Assembly: GCF_001294335.1 (NCBI RefSeq)
Contig: NZ_LGKG01000013.1
Location: 124,001 to 188,000, forward strand
Reading direction: 5' to 3'
DNA length: 64,000 nucleotides
Origin: Streptomyces chattanoogensis
Lineage (GTDB): Bacteria; Actinomycetota; Actinomycetes; Streptomycetales; Streptomycetaceae
The position numbers and the translations under genes were made by a program. The notes below the pieces were generated by a model, which saw nothing but the letters and a program-made list of their open reading frames with translations, made no database searches and was not told the DNA's origin. How positions within the stretch are numbered: the stretch's first letter is position 1; the number at the start of each line of letters is the position of its first letter. Below, piece after piece: positions 28,198 through 36,763 of this stretch.

Positions 28198-28307
28198 GGG
28201 CTTGTGTTGCCGTTGCTGTTGCTGTTGCCGCGTGGCTGCTGTCGCCGCGTGGCCGTACGCGCCGGCGGGCCCCAGGGCGGGCCCGTCGCCGCTGGAAGGT
28301 CGTGCTC

Positions 28308-29075
28308 ATGGTGGAGATCAAGACGGATGCCTCGCTGGAGGCCATGCGGGTGGCCGGGCGGGTGGTCGCCGACGCGCTGGCGGCGGCGCGCGCGGCGGCC
28401 GCGCCGGGCGTCCGGCTGATGGATCTGGACGAGGTCGCCCGTACGGTCCTGCGCGAGACGGGGGCCACCTCGCCGTTCCTCGGCTACCGGCCCTCCTTCG
28501 CCGCCACCCCCTTCCCCGCCGTCATCTGCGCCTCCGTCAACGACGCGATCGTGCACGGCGTACCGGACTCCTACCGGCTGTGCGACGGCGACCTGGTCAG
28601 CATCGACTGCGGCGCGGTGGTGGACGGCTGGGCGGGCGACGCGGCCGTCAGCTTCACCGTCGGCACGCCCCGCCCCGAGGACATACGGCTGATGGAGACC
28701 ACCCGGCAGGCGCTCGAGGCGGGCATTGCCGCGGCCGTGGTCGGCGCCCGGATCGGGGACATCTCGCACGCCATCGGCAGTGTCGGACGGGCGGCCGGGT
28801 ACGGCATCCCCGAGGACTTCGGCGGGCACGGCATCGGCCGCCGCATGCACGAGGACCCGTCCGTCCCCAACGACGGCCGCCCCGGCCGCGGTCTCGTCCT
28901 CCGCCACGGTCTGGTGCTCGCCATCGAGCCGATGCTGCTCGCCGGCGGCCGCAACGCGTACTACGTCGCGGACGACGGCTGGACGCTGCGTACCGCGGAC
29001 GGCGGCCGCGCTGCCCACTTCGAGCACACCGTCGCCATCACGGAGGACGGTCCGCGGGTGCTGACGCTGCCGTAG
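28308..29075 (+). CDS. map: Type I methionine aminopeptidase
   Basis: 255 residues. The five metal ligands are recognisable: SIDCGAVVDGWAGDAAVSF (two Asp), GGHGIGRRMHEDP (His), AIEPML (Glu) and FEHTVAIT (Glu); the substrate His is in DAIVHGVP. It removes N-terminal Met from nascent proteins. ATG 28308 has GGAAGG eight bases upstream. It is a standalone gene next to an XRE regulator, not in the secY/adk operon, so it is probably an additional, regulated MetAP copy. Confidence 0.93.
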   Translation: MVEIKTDASLEAMRVAGRVVADALAAARAAAAPGVRLMDLDEVARTVLRETGATSPFLGYRPSFAATPFPAVICASVNDAIVHGVPDSYRLCDGDLVSIDCGAVVDGWAGDAAVSFTVGTPRPEDIRLMETTRQALEAGIAAAVVGARIGDISHAIGSVGRAAGYGIPEDFGGHGIGRRMHEDPSVPNDGRPGRGLVLRHGLVLAIEPMLLAGGRNAYYVADDGWTLRTADGGRAAHFEHTVAITEDGPRVLTLP

Positions 29076-29092
29076 CGGTGTGCGCGGTGCGG

Positions 29093-29740
29093 CTACTCGC
29101 CGAGTGCCTGCGCGCCGGCCTGTGCGAACTGTTCGTCGGCGGCGCCGCTCGGCGCGCCCGCCACACCGATTCCCGCGATCGGCGCGTCCTGCGACCGCAC
29201 CGGGGCGCCGCCCGCCAGGAAGAGCGTGCCGGGGATGTCCTTGAGGGTGGGTGCCTGGTCGAGGCGCTTGACCAGCTCGGAGGTGGGGGCGTTCCAGGAG
29301 ACGGCGGTGAAGGCCTTCTTCGCGGCCGACTCGTACGACTGCGGGCCGGCCCCGTCGCCGCGCAGCTGGACCAGCGTGGTGCCGTTGCGGTCCACGACGG
29401 CGACCGAGACCTTCTGGCCCGCCTTTGCCGCCGCGTCCAGAGCGGCCTGTGCGGCCTTGGTGGCTGCGGCGAGGGTGAGGTGGGTGGTGTGGGTGAGGTT
29501 CTTGGTGTCGGTGGCCGGGGCGGCGGCGGGCGCGGCCGCGGGCTTGGCGGCGCTCGGGGCCGGGGCGGCGGTCGCGGACACGGCGCCGAAGGTGCCCGCG
29601 CCCACCAGGGCGACGGCGGCGGCACCGGTGACGATCCGGGCGCGGAGCGAGAGCCTCTTCGGGATCGAGACCGAGACCGGGGTCATCGAGTCCGTCGAGT
29701 CCGTAGAGTTCTTCGGATCCATCGGGTTCATCTGGTTCAT
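29093..29740 (-). CDS. hbpS: HbpS-like secreted heme-binding / DUF336 (GlcG) family protein
   Basis: 215 residues. A basic N-terminus and hydrophobic stretch (RARIVTGAAAVALVGAGTFG, near residue 33) end in an Ala-rich region, fitting a secretion signal. The DUF336 domain follows: LTLAAATKAAQAALDAAAKA, SVAVVDRNGTTLVQLRGDG, and LFLAGGAPVRSQDAPIAGIGVAGA. HbpS of Streptomyces binds heme or iron outside the cell and signals through SenS-SenR. ATG 29740 lacks a clear Shine-Dalgarno; the repeated Met codons near the N-terminus leave the exact start open. Confidence 0.85.
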   Translation of the reverse strand: MNQMNPMDPKNSTDSTDSMTPVSVSIPKRLSLRARIVTGAAAVALVGAGTFGAVSATAAPAPSAAKPAAAPAAAPATDTKNLTHTTHLTLAAATKAAQAALDAAAKAGQKVSVAVVDRNGTTLVQLRGDGAGPQSYESAAKKAFTAVSWNAPTSELVKRLDQAPTLKDIPGTLFLAGGAPVRSQDAPIAGIGVAGAPSGAADEQFAQAGAQALGE

Positions 29741-29811
29741 GTAGCCATCGTCGGAGGCGTAGGGGGCCGCACGGGTCGGCGTACCGGCTGCGGTGGCCGT
29801 GCATGATGGGG

Positions 29812-29839
29812 GATACCGGTATCAGCCGATCGGTTGATA
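29812..29839. promoter_or_regulatory. Adjacent palindromes upstream of hbpS-like gene
   Basis: GATACCGGTATC (29812-29823, perfect) runs into TATCAGCCGATCGGTTGATA (29820-29839, one mismatched pair). It is about 75-100 bp upstream of the hbpS start. It contains the same TACCGGTA core as the XRE operator 1.6 kb away. Confidence 0.6.
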
Positions 29840-29881
29840 CGGGCCGCTCTCCGCCCGGGTTACCGGGGATCTTGCAGAAGG

Positions 29882-29901
29882 CCCCGGCGTTCACGCCGGG
29901 G
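29882..29901. repeat. Hairpin CCCCGGCG-TTCA-CGCCGGGG near the TnpB element
   Basis: A perfect 8-bp stem with a 4-nt loop, 95 bp before the TnpB start. Similar hairpins occur in the subterminal ends of IS200/IS605-type elements, so it may be an end of this or an older insertion. Confidence 0.45.
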
Positions 29902-29996
29902 ATGAATGCCTCGCAGGACTGCTCTGGCCTGCGCTGTTACGTGAACGTTCTTTCTGGCTCGGGGCGTTGTCAGTGGGTGCGGATAGCGTGTTGGTC

Positions 29997-31045
29997 ATGC
30001 AGCTCCGCTACTCCTACCGGGCCTACCCGGATGCCCCGCAGCGCACCGCGCTGGCCCGGGCGTTCGGGTGTGCCCGTGTGGTGTGGAACGACTGCTTGCG
30101 TGACCGGAGGGAAGCACACGCGGCGGGGCTGCCGTATGTGAAGTCGGCGGACTTGTCCTCAAGTGGTCCCGGACCCTGCCGGCCGCGCCGACGTCCCTGA
30201 CCGTGACCAAGGATGCCTGTGGCCGGTACTTCCTGAGCTTCGTGGTGGAGACCGAGCCGGACATCCTCCCCGAGCTGGACACCGAAGTGGGCATCGACCT
30301 GGGCCTGTCCACTTTCGCCGTGCTCTCCGACGGCACCCGCATCAGCTCCCCGAAGTTCCTGCGCCGCGCCGAGAAGAAGCTCAAGCGACTGCAGCGGGAC
30401 TTGTCCCGCAAGGCGAAAGGATCGAAGAACCGGACCAAGGCCCGTATCAAGGTCGCGCGGCAGCACGCCCGCGTGGCCGACCGCCGCCGGGGCTGGCACC
30501 ACAAGGCATCCACCCAGATCATCCGCGACAACCAAGCGGTGTATGTGGAGGACCTTGCGGTGTCCGGGCTCGCCCGCACGCGGCTGGCCAAGTCGGTGCA
30601 TGATGCCGGATGGTCGGCGTTCGTCGGCATGCTGGCGTACAAGGCTGTCAAGCACGGCCGGTACTTCGGGAAGATCGGACGCTTCGAGCCGACCTCCCAG
30701 GTCTGCTCGGTCTGCGGCATCAAGGACGGCCCCAAACCCCTCCACGTCCGGGAATGGACGTGCAAGGAATGCGGGACCGTCCACGACCGTGACGACAACG
30801 CCGCTCAGAACACCCTGGCCGCCGGACGGGCGGACAGGCTAAACGCCTCGCAGAGCGCAGGTAAGACCAGGGCGAAGGTCCCGGCACAGCGCGTTGAAGC
30901 AGGAACATACCGAGACGGTCACACGACCGTGGCAGGAATCCCCGCATCGCGCCCCGCAGCCCCCGGCGCCGGATCCGAATCCCGACGCCCGGTGGCTGGG
31001 TCCGGTCATGCACACGGCGTTCTTCCCCCCATGTCCTGGTCCTGA
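29997..31045 (+). pseudogene. Degenerate TnpB (IS200/IS605-type RNA-guided nuclease)
   Basis: An N-terminal fragment from ATG 29997 (MQLRYSYRAYPDAPQRTALA, to about 30160) is joined directly to the frame carrying WSRTLPAAPTSLTV from 30161. About 90-100 residues normally between these parts are missing and the junction is out of frame. The RuvC-like residues remain (GIDLGLSTFAVLSDG, VYVEDLAV, DRDDNAAQN), as does the four-Cys zinc finger (CSVCG...CKECG). A full TnpB is near 400 residues. No tnpA is present. The element is probably inactive and non-autonomous. Confidence 0.9.
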
Positions 31046-31419
31046 CCACCTACGACACCGACGCCGACATCACCCGCGCCATCGAGGCCGGCGCCACCGG
31101 CTATCTCCTCAAGGCCGAGCGGCCCGAGGAACTCTTCGCCGCCATCCACGCCGCCGCCCAGGGCCGCAGCGCCCTCTCCGCGCCGGTCGCCCATCGCGTA
31201 CTGGCCCGGATGCGCAGCCCCCGCCCCACGCTCACCGACCGGGAACGCGACATCCTCGGCCAGCTCGCCCGGGGCCTGGGCAACCGCGAGATCGCCCGCG
31301 CCCTCTTCATCAGCGAGGCCACCGTCAAAACGCACCTGGGCCGGATCTACGACAAGCTCGGCGTGGACACCCGCGCGGGCGCGGTCGCGGTCGCCAAGGA
31401 GCAGCGGCTGCTGCCGTGA
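31027..31419 (+). pseudogene. C-terminal remnant of a NarL/LuxR-family response regulator (possible SenR)
   Basis: The frame from about 31027 reads HVLVLTTYDTDADITRAIEAGATGYLLKAE (split here as one conserved block around the receiver Lys), then PTLTDRERDILGQLARGLGN and a GerE-type HTH with EATVKTHLGRIYDKLGVDT. The receiver's phosphoacceptor Asp and first half are absent and the TnpB element sits in their place. The only internal ATG (31210) would give a 69-residue free HTH domain. The stop overlaps the next gene's GTG. Confidence 0.85.
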
Positions 31420-31946
31420 CGCCCGGCCGGCGTGACACCATCAATGACGTGATCGACCTCGGCTACTCCCTCTCCCCTCGCTTTCCGGACCCCGCACAGC
31501 TGGACTACCGGACCGTGGATGTGCGCACCCTGCGGCACGACCTCTTCTGCGGCGACGTCTATATCGCCGACACCAAGGAGGACCGCGAGCTGTCCACCGC
31601 CTGGGGCTGGGTGCCCGTCCTCGACTTCGCCTGGGCCCTGTGCGACATCGTCGAGCAGCTCGATACCGACCCGCGCGGCAGCCGCTCGGCCCGCCCGGTG
31701 CACGCCGAGCTGGACTTCACCGAATCCACCGACCGGATGCTGTTCGAGCGCCGCTTCGGGTGGGTGGACATCGCCGCCGACTGGATGCCGGCCGACGAGC
31801 CGCCGCTCACCTTCAACCACGCCGCCCTGCGCCGCGAGGCCCGGGACTTTCTGCACGATCTGATCGCCGACCTCACCGATCTGCACGAAAGCCTCGGCGA
31901 CAACCCTGTCGTCTGGGACCTCCAGGTCCGCTTCCCCCGCGTCTGA
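31416..31946 (+). CDS. Conserved hypothetical protein, 176 residues
   Basis: I do not recognise a named family. The protein is soluble and acidic; features include IDLGYSLSPRFPDPAQLDYR, LFCGDVYIAD, AWGWVPVLDFAWALCDIVEQ and a C-terminal VVWDLQVRFPRV, suggesting a compact alpha/beta fold. GTG 31416 overlaps the TGA of the response-regulator remnant (GTGA), indicating it was translated from the same operon. With that regulator broken, its expression may have changed. Confidence 0.7.
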   Translation: MTPGRRDTINDVIDLGYSLSPRFPDPAQLDYRTVDVRTLRHDLFCGDVYIADTKEDRELSTAWGWVPVLDFAWALCDIVEQLDTDPRGSRSARPVHAELDFTESTDRMLFERRFGWVDIAADWMPADEPPLTFNHAALRREARDFLHDLIADLTDLHESLGDNPVVWDLQVRFPRV

Positions 31947-31970
31947 CCGGACCCCTGTCGACCGGGGCGC

Positions 31971-32666
31971 TCACTCCACCCGTACACCTATCTGCGCGGC
32001 GAACGCCGGGGCCAGATCGAGGAGTTGGGCCGCGCTGATCACCGCGCCCGACAGCCGGTCGATGCCCCGCGCGATGTCGAGCGCGGCCGCACCCCGCAGA
32101 TCGACGTCCTTCATCCGGGCCCCGGTGAAATCCGCCCGCGCCAGGGTGCAGTCCTCGAAGGTCACCCGCTCCAGCTCCGCGCCCGAGAAATCCGCCTCGA
32201 CCAGCACGCACCCCTCGAAGGCCACGTCCCGCAGCCTCGCCTGGCGCAGATTCGGGAAGTCGATCTTCCCGCCGCGCACCACGACCCGCTCCAGCACCGC
32301 ACCGTGCAGCTGCGTCCCGCCGAGCCGGGCGTCCGCCACCTCCACATCGCGCAGTGATGCCTGCGACAGATCCGTACCGACCCCGCGCACCCCGCTCAGC
32401 ACGGTGTCGATGAGCCGGGCCCGGCTGAGCACCGTCTCGTCCAGCGCGCACCGCCGCACCGCGCAGTCCATGAACCGCGCACCGTGCGCCGTCTGCCCCG
32501 CCCAGTCGGCGTCCGCGAACTCCAGGCCGTCGTAGTCCCCTTCGGACTCCAGCGCCCCGCCGTCGTACGGCCGCAGCTCCGGCAACCGCACCTCGGGCCA
32601 CCGCACCGCCCGCACCGTCTCCTTGCCGCGCCCTGCCACGCGATCACCGCCTTTCCCGCTCGTCAT
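31971..32666 (-). CDS. Pentapeptide-repeat protein
   Basis: 231 residues. From about residue 50 to 200 the sequence shows the A(D/N)LXX periodicity of a right-handed quadrilateral beta-helix (for example DLSQASLRDVEVADARLGG and EADFSGAELERVTF). Such proteins include DNA mimics that protect gyrase, but many have no known role. ATG 32666 is the first Met of the conserved start; upstream reading is in the antisense of the next gene. It is convergent with the hypothetical gene. Confidence 0.85.
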   Translation of the reverse strand: MTSGKGGDRVAGRGKETVRAVRWPEVRLPELRPYDGGALESEGDYDGLEFADADWAGQTAHGARFMDCAVRRCALDETVLSRARLIDTVLSGVRGVGTDLSQASLRDVEVADARLGGTQLHGAVLERVVVRGGKIDFPNLRQARLRDVAFEGCVLVEADFSGAELERVTFEDCTLARADFTGARMKDVDLRGAAALDIARGIDRLSGAVISAAQLLDLAPAFAAQIGVRVE

Positions 32667-32909
32667 GACGCCCGCAGACCGTCCGGGCACCGTCTGCGGA
32701 CCATCGTGAACCACCCCACTGACAATCGCCCCGGCCTGTGGACAACCCCGTCCGTGGACACCCGCGGCCTGTGGACAACCCTCTGTCGACGGCAGGGCAT
32801 TGACCTCAACCGAACCTGAGGTAGCAGGGTGGCGGCAGCCGGGCGGTCCCACTGCCCGCGCTTCGCGCCCTGTTCCCACGGCCCGCCGTCCTTCGAGGAG
32901 TAGCCCGCC

Positions 32910-33923
32910 ATGCACGCGATACGACTGCACGCCTTCGGTCCCGCAGCCAACCTCCGCCACGAGACCGTCGACGACCCCCGGCCGGGCACCGGTGAGGTCC
33001 GTATCGCCGTGGCCGCGGCCGGTGTTCACCTTCTGGACACGGCTCTGCGGGAGGGGCTCGCAGGCGGCCCGGTGCCCCTTCCCGAGCTGCCGACCGTGCC
33101 CGGACGCGAGGTCTCCGGCACCGTCGACGCCCTGGGCGAGGGCACCGACCCCGCCTGGCTCGGCCGGCGCGTGGTCGCCCACCTGGGCACGGCCCCCGGC
33201 GGCTACGCCGAGCTGGCCGTGGTCGCCGCCGACCGCCTGCATCCCGTACCCGACGGGCTCGACGCGGGCCAGGCCGTCGCCATGATCGGCACCGGCCGCA
33301 CCACCATGGGCATCCTGCGCTTCGCCGGCCTCACGGCCGACGACATCGCGATCGTCCCGGCTGCCGCCGGCGGCATCGGTTCGCTCCTCGTCCAGCACGC
33401 CAGGAACACCGGCGCCACGGTCATCGGCCTGGCCGGCGGCCCGGCCAAGGCCGCGCGGGTCCGCGAACTGGGCGCCGACCTCGCCGTCGACTACACCGAC
33501 GACGGCTGGCCCTCCCTGGTACGGGCCTTCCTCGACGCCCGCCGCGCCCCCGGCGCCACCGTCGTCTTCGACTCGGTCGGCGGCGCCCCCGGCCGCGCCG
33601 CCGTGGACCTCCTGGCGCCCGGAGGCCGCCACCTGGTCTTCGGGTGGTCCGCCGGCGGCCTCGTCACCGGCGGCCCCCTGGAGTTCGCGGACGGCGAGCT
33701 CGCGGCCCGCGGCATCACGTCCGAGCCGGTCCTCGGCCCGCCCATGCTCGCCAAGGTGGGCGGCGACAACCCGGTCCGCACCCTGGAGACCGAGGCCCTC
33801 GCCGAGGCGGCGGCGGGCCGGCTCGTCCCGGCGGTCCAGCGCTTCCCCTTGGCGGAGGCGGCCGCCGCCCATCGCGCCCTGGAGACCCGCGCCACGATGG
33901 GAAAGGTGGTCCTGGTGCCGTAA
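32910..33923 (+). CDS. Zinc-independent quinone oxidoreductase / MDR-family dehydrogenase
   Basis: 337 residues. GroES-like N-terminal domain (VPGREVSGTVDALGEGTD) and a Rossmann NAD(P)H-binding domain (VVPAAAGGIGSLLVQHARNTG, AxxGGIG-type motif), then FDSVGGAPGRAAVDLL. No structural or catalytic zinc Cys cluster is evident, favouring a zeta-crystallin/quinone reductase type enzyme. ATG 32910 follows CGAGGAGTAGC. It is monocistronic, with a hairpin after the stop. Confidence 0.88.
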   Translation: MHAIRLHAFGPAANLRHETVDDPRPGTGEVRIAVAAAGVHLLDTALREGLAGGPVPLPELPTVPGREVSGTVDALGEGTDPAWLGRRVVAHLGTAPGGYAELAVVAADRLHPVPDGLDAGQAVAMIGTGRTTMGILRFAGLTADDIAIVPAAAGGIGSLLVQHARNTGATVIGLAGGPAKAARVRELGADLAVDYTDDGWPSLVRAFLDARRAPGATVVFDSVGGAPGRAAVDLLAPGGRHLVFGWSAGGLVTGGPLEFADGELAARGITSEPVLGPPMLAKVGGDNPVRTLETEALAEAAAGRLVPAVQRFPLAEAAAAHRALETRATMGKVVLVP

Positions 33924-33940
33924 CCGGAACCGATGCGCCA

Positions 33941-33967
33941 GGGGCGTGGGGCCGTGCCCCGCGCCCC
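33941..33967. terminator. Terminator between convergent oxidoreductase and M24 peptidase genes
   Basis: 12-bp stem GGGGCGTGGGGC / GCCCCGCGCCCC with one G-T-type mismatch and a 3-nt loop. Confidence 0.7.
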
Positions 33968-33976
33968 CTGCCCCGC

Positions 33977-35092
33977 CTACCGCACCACCGCCATCCCCCG
34001 CTCCGTCTGGTTCAGCCGCCGCCCGCCCGACTCCGTGCACGTCACGATGTCCTCGATCCGCACCCCGAAGCGCCCCGGCAGATAGATGCCCGGTTCGATC
34101 GAGAAGCACATGCCCGCCACCAGGGGGAGATGCTCGCCCTCCACCAGATACGGCGGCTCATGCGTGGTCACCCCGATCCCGTGCCCGGTCCGGTGGATGA
34201 AGTACTCGCCGTACCCCGCCGCCTTGATGACCCTCCTGGCCACCCGGTCGATGTCCTGGCACGCGACACCGATGCGGACCGCCTCGAACGCCGCCTGCTG
34301 CGCCTCCCGCACGATGTCGTGCACCTTGCGCTCCTCGGCCCCCGGCTCCCCGACGTGCACGGTCCGGGTGGTGTCCGACCCGTAGCCGTCCTTGAGCCCG
34401 CCGAAGTCGAGGACGACCATGTCACCGTCCTCGATGACCCGATGCCCGGCCTCGTGGTGCGGATCGGCGCCATTGGGGCCGGACCCCACGACCGTGAAGT
34501 CCACCTGGCTGTGACCGTGCTCGATCATCAGCCGCGAGAGGTCCGCGGCCACCTCTGACTCCCGCCGCCCGGCGAAGCGCACCCCCAGGATGTCCTCGTA
34601 CGCCGCATCCGCCGCCGCCCCGGCCGCCGCCAGCCTCGCCACCTCGTGCGCATCCTTGACCGCGCGCAGCATCGGCAGCACCTCCGACAGCGCCCGGTAG
34701 GCGCTCCCCGGCAGCGTCCGCTGGAGCCCCAGCAGATGCATCGCCCAGGTCGCGTCCGACGTTCCGTAACGTCCTTCCGGCTCGAGCCACTTGGACAGCT
34801 CCTCGTACGGGTCGGCACCATCGGTCCATCCCGCCACGTCCATCGCCCCCGCACCGGCCGCCCGCTCCGCATCCGGCTGTTCCAGTACGGGCACCAGCAG
34901 CCGCGGCCGCCGCCCCGGCGCCACCACCAGGGCGGTCAGCCGCTCGGTGGCCGCAGGGGGCTGGTAGCCGCACAGCCACACCATGTCCGGACCGGGCGTC
35001 ACAATCAGCCCCGTCAGCCCGAAATGGGCGGCGGCGTCCGCCGCCCGCACCATGCGTCGCTCGTGGTCGTCCTGGGTCATCGAAGTCACCAT
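33977..35092 (-). CDS. M24-family Xaa-Pro aminopeptidase
   Basis: 371 residues. A creatinase-type N-terminal domain precedes the pita-bread catalytic domain: DMVVLDFGGLKDGYGSDTTRT (two metal Asp), RTGHGIGVTTHEPPYL (His), MCFSIEPGIY (Glu) and GVRIEDIVTCTE (Glu). It cleaves N-terminal residues preceding proline in peptides. ATG 35092 is taken as the start; ATG 35080 is a near alternative and neither has a strong Shine-Dalgarno. Confidence 0.92.
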   Translation of the reverse strand: MVTSMTQDDHERRMVRAADAAAHFGLTGLIVTPGPDMVWLCGYQPPAATERLTALVVAPGRRPRLLVPVLEQPDAERAAGAGAMDVAGWTDGADPYEELSKWLEPEGRYGTSDATWAMHLLGLQRTLPGSAYRALSEVLPMLRAVKDAHEVARLAAAGAAADAAYEDILGVRFAGRRESEVAADLSRLMIEHGHSQVDFTVVGSGPNGADPHHEAGHRVIEDGDMVVLDFGGLKDGYGSDTTRTVHVGEPGAEERKVHDIVREAQQAAFEAVRIGVACQDIDRVARRVIKAAGYGEYFIHRTGHGIGVTTHEPPYLVEGEHLPLVAGMCFSIEPGIYLPGRFGVRIEDIVTCTESGGRRLNQTERGMAVVR

Positions 35093-35218
35093 GCCGGCGA
35101 ATCTACGCCGCCGTCCCCCCGACGTCCCGCTACCGTCCCGGCCGCCTCCCGTCCCTTCACCGCCCGTCACCCGAGCGCCGGGATCCGGGGCCTGGAACAG
35201 GGCCGCGCGGGGGTCGCG

Positions 35219-35287
35219 ATGACGGCGGGGCCAGACAGGTGGACCTGGGATTGGGTACCGGCCCCCGACGTATACATCGGGTTATGA
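35219..35287 (+). CDS. Possible 22-residue Trp-rich micro-ORF
   Basis: A short ORF from ATG 35219 encoding a peptide with RWTWDWVPAPDVYIG, containing three Trp in five residues, preceded by a GGGGG tract. Its stop overlaps the start of a second small ORF (ATGA at 35284-35287). It could be a leader peptide or chance; no homology is known to me. Confidence 0.25.
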   Translation: MTAGPDRWTWDWVPAPDVYIGL

Positions 35288-35463
35288 CGGATCCGATGGA
35301 TGTCGCGATGATCACGTGGGGCCAGAGGGACGGAAGCCCGGCGGCGCAGCAGCCGGACGGGGAAGGGCGCGGCGAGACCGGGCGGCTCAGCGGCGGGGAG
35401 GGGGCTCTTCGGCGCCGTGCGCCGGTGACGAAACCGCCCGGAGGCGGGCCCGGAAGTCCCTGA
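35284..35463 (+). CDS. Possible 59-residue small protein
   Basis: It starts at ATG 35284 with MTDPMDVAMITWGQRDGSPA, then a Gly/Pro/Arg-rich tail. It overlaps the preceding micro-ORF by ATGA and runs antisense into the end of the HTH-TPR gene at 35387. The codon third positions of the tail are less convincing than the start. Low confidence. Confidence 0.25.
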   Translation: MTDPMDVAMITWGQRDGSPAAQQPDGEGRGETGRLSGGEGALRRRAPVTKPPGGGPGSP

Positions 35464-36763
35464 CACCGGGATTGCTGCGATACGGGCTGAGTTCGCGGAG
35501 GATCCGGGTGAGCGCTCCGTGTGCGGAGCCGGCGGCCAGCTGCCCGTAGTCGTCGAGGAAGCGGTGGCACTGCACGAGAGCGGCGTCCCGCTGCTCCGCG
35601 GCCAGCAGCACATGTGCCGTCTGGGCATGGATCAGGGCGCGGGCCTTGCGGTGCCCGGCCGGACGGTGGTGCAGGGAGGATTCCAGGGCGGCGACGGCCT
35701 TCTTGTGGTCTCCCAAGAGTGCGAGGACTTCCGCGCGTTGGTACTGCAGCGCGGCGTAGGAGTAGCTGGTGAAGGGGCCCTCGGGCTCCGTTGAACGGCC
35801 CAGTGCCTCCTCGGCCGCCGAGAGGTCGGCGTGCGCCATCCCGCTCCGTCCGACGGCCGCGTATCCCACCGCGCGTCCGGCGTGGAGAAAGGCCCGGGTG
35901 GCGGGGGGTGCGGCGGCTCCCGCGGTGTCCAGTGCCGCTTCCGCGAGGGTCAGGGCCCGGTGGCGGTCGCCGAGCCGGTGCGCCTGGACGCTCATGCTGC
36001 GGAGCGTCACGGCGTAGGTGGCACGGTCACCGGCCGCGTGGGCCAGCTCCAGCCCGATGCCGTAGTAGTGCTGGGCAAGCCCCGAGAATCCCACGTCGGC
36101 CGTCATGGTGGCCAGCAGCTGCGTCAGTTGTGCGGCGCCGCTCAGCAGACCCTTGCGCACCATCGGGGCGGCGGGCGCGGCGAGCAGGCGCGACACCTCT
36201 TCCGCGATGTAGTGGGCGAGCGTGGAACGCGTGTGGGCACCGCCGTGCCGCTCCGTGGCCGGGGCGATCCAGCAGGCCATATCGCCCAGCCGGGCCACGT
36301 CCGCCTCGGTGGCGGGGCTGCCGTGGCCGGTCCTCGGCGGGGTCCACGCGGGCCGCTTCTCCCAGGGGGCGGGCAGGGCGGCGGGCAGCACCGCGCGGGT
36401 GAGCGGGACCCGGCGGGCGGGATCGCTGTCCATGCGGCACAGCGAACTCAGGCGCTGGAGAGGGTCGGTGACCTGCAACATGTCCTCCACGGGATTTCCC
36501 CCCTCTTCCGGCTTGTCCAGCCCCGCGTCCCGTTGCGTCAGGGGCCGGCCGATACGGCGGCTCAGCGCCTGGGCCACCAGGTCGGCGGCGGCGCCGCGGG
36601 GGCGTGCCCCGTCGAGCCAGTGGGCGACGGAGGTGCGGTCGTAGCGCAGTCGCAGGCCGCTGCCCGTCCCCAGTGCGTTGACGGCCCGGGCGAGGTCGGC
36701 GGCGGACCAGCCGGCTTCGGTCAGCAACGCGCGGAGCGCGTCGTTCGGCTTTTTGCGCGCCAT
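35387..36763 (-). CDS. HTH-TPR transcriptional regulator (first of two paralogues)
   Basis: 458 residues. N-terminal HTH-like region (1-75: LRALLTEAGWSAADLARAVN and YDRTSVAHWLDGARPRGAA), then a long helical region with TPR-like repeats from about 190 to 440. Such XRE-TPR proteins act as peptide- or ligand-responsive regulators in Streptomyces. It is paralogous to the gene at 37285, with the same YDRTSVAHWL(D/S)G block, and the two are divergent, flanking a 521-bp promoter region. They are probably controllers of the biosynthetic genes that follow. Confidence 0.8.
   Translation of the reverse strand: MARKKPNDALRALLTEAGWSAADLARAVNALGTGSGLRLRYDRTSVAHWLDGARPRGAAADLVAQALSRRIGRPLTQRDAGLDKPEEGGNPVEDMLQVTDPLQRLSSLCRMDSDPARRVPLTRAVLPAALPAPWEKRPAWTPPRTGHGSPATEADVARLGDMACWIAPATERHGGAHTRSTLAHYIAEEVSRLLAAPAAPMVRKGLLSGAAQLTQLLATMTADVGFSGLAQHYYGIGLELAHAAGDRATYAVTLRSMSVQAHRLGDRHRALTLAEAALDTAGAAAPPATRAFLHAGRAVGYAAVGRSGMAHADLSAAEEALGRSTEPEGPFTSYSYAALQYQRAEVLALLGDHKKAVAALESSLHHRPAGHRKARALIHAQTAHVLLAAEQRDAALVQCHRFLDDYGQLAAGSAHGALTRILRELSPYRSNPGVRDFRARLRAVSSPAHGAEEPPPRR

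Noticed and set aside
29997..31045. A functional, programmable TnpB nuclease
   Set aside because: The N-terminal half is largely deleted and out of frame with the RuvC part.
30203..31045. An intact 280-residue gene
   Set aside because: It begins inside the TnpB protein and lacks the N-terminal half; better treated as part of the pseudogene.
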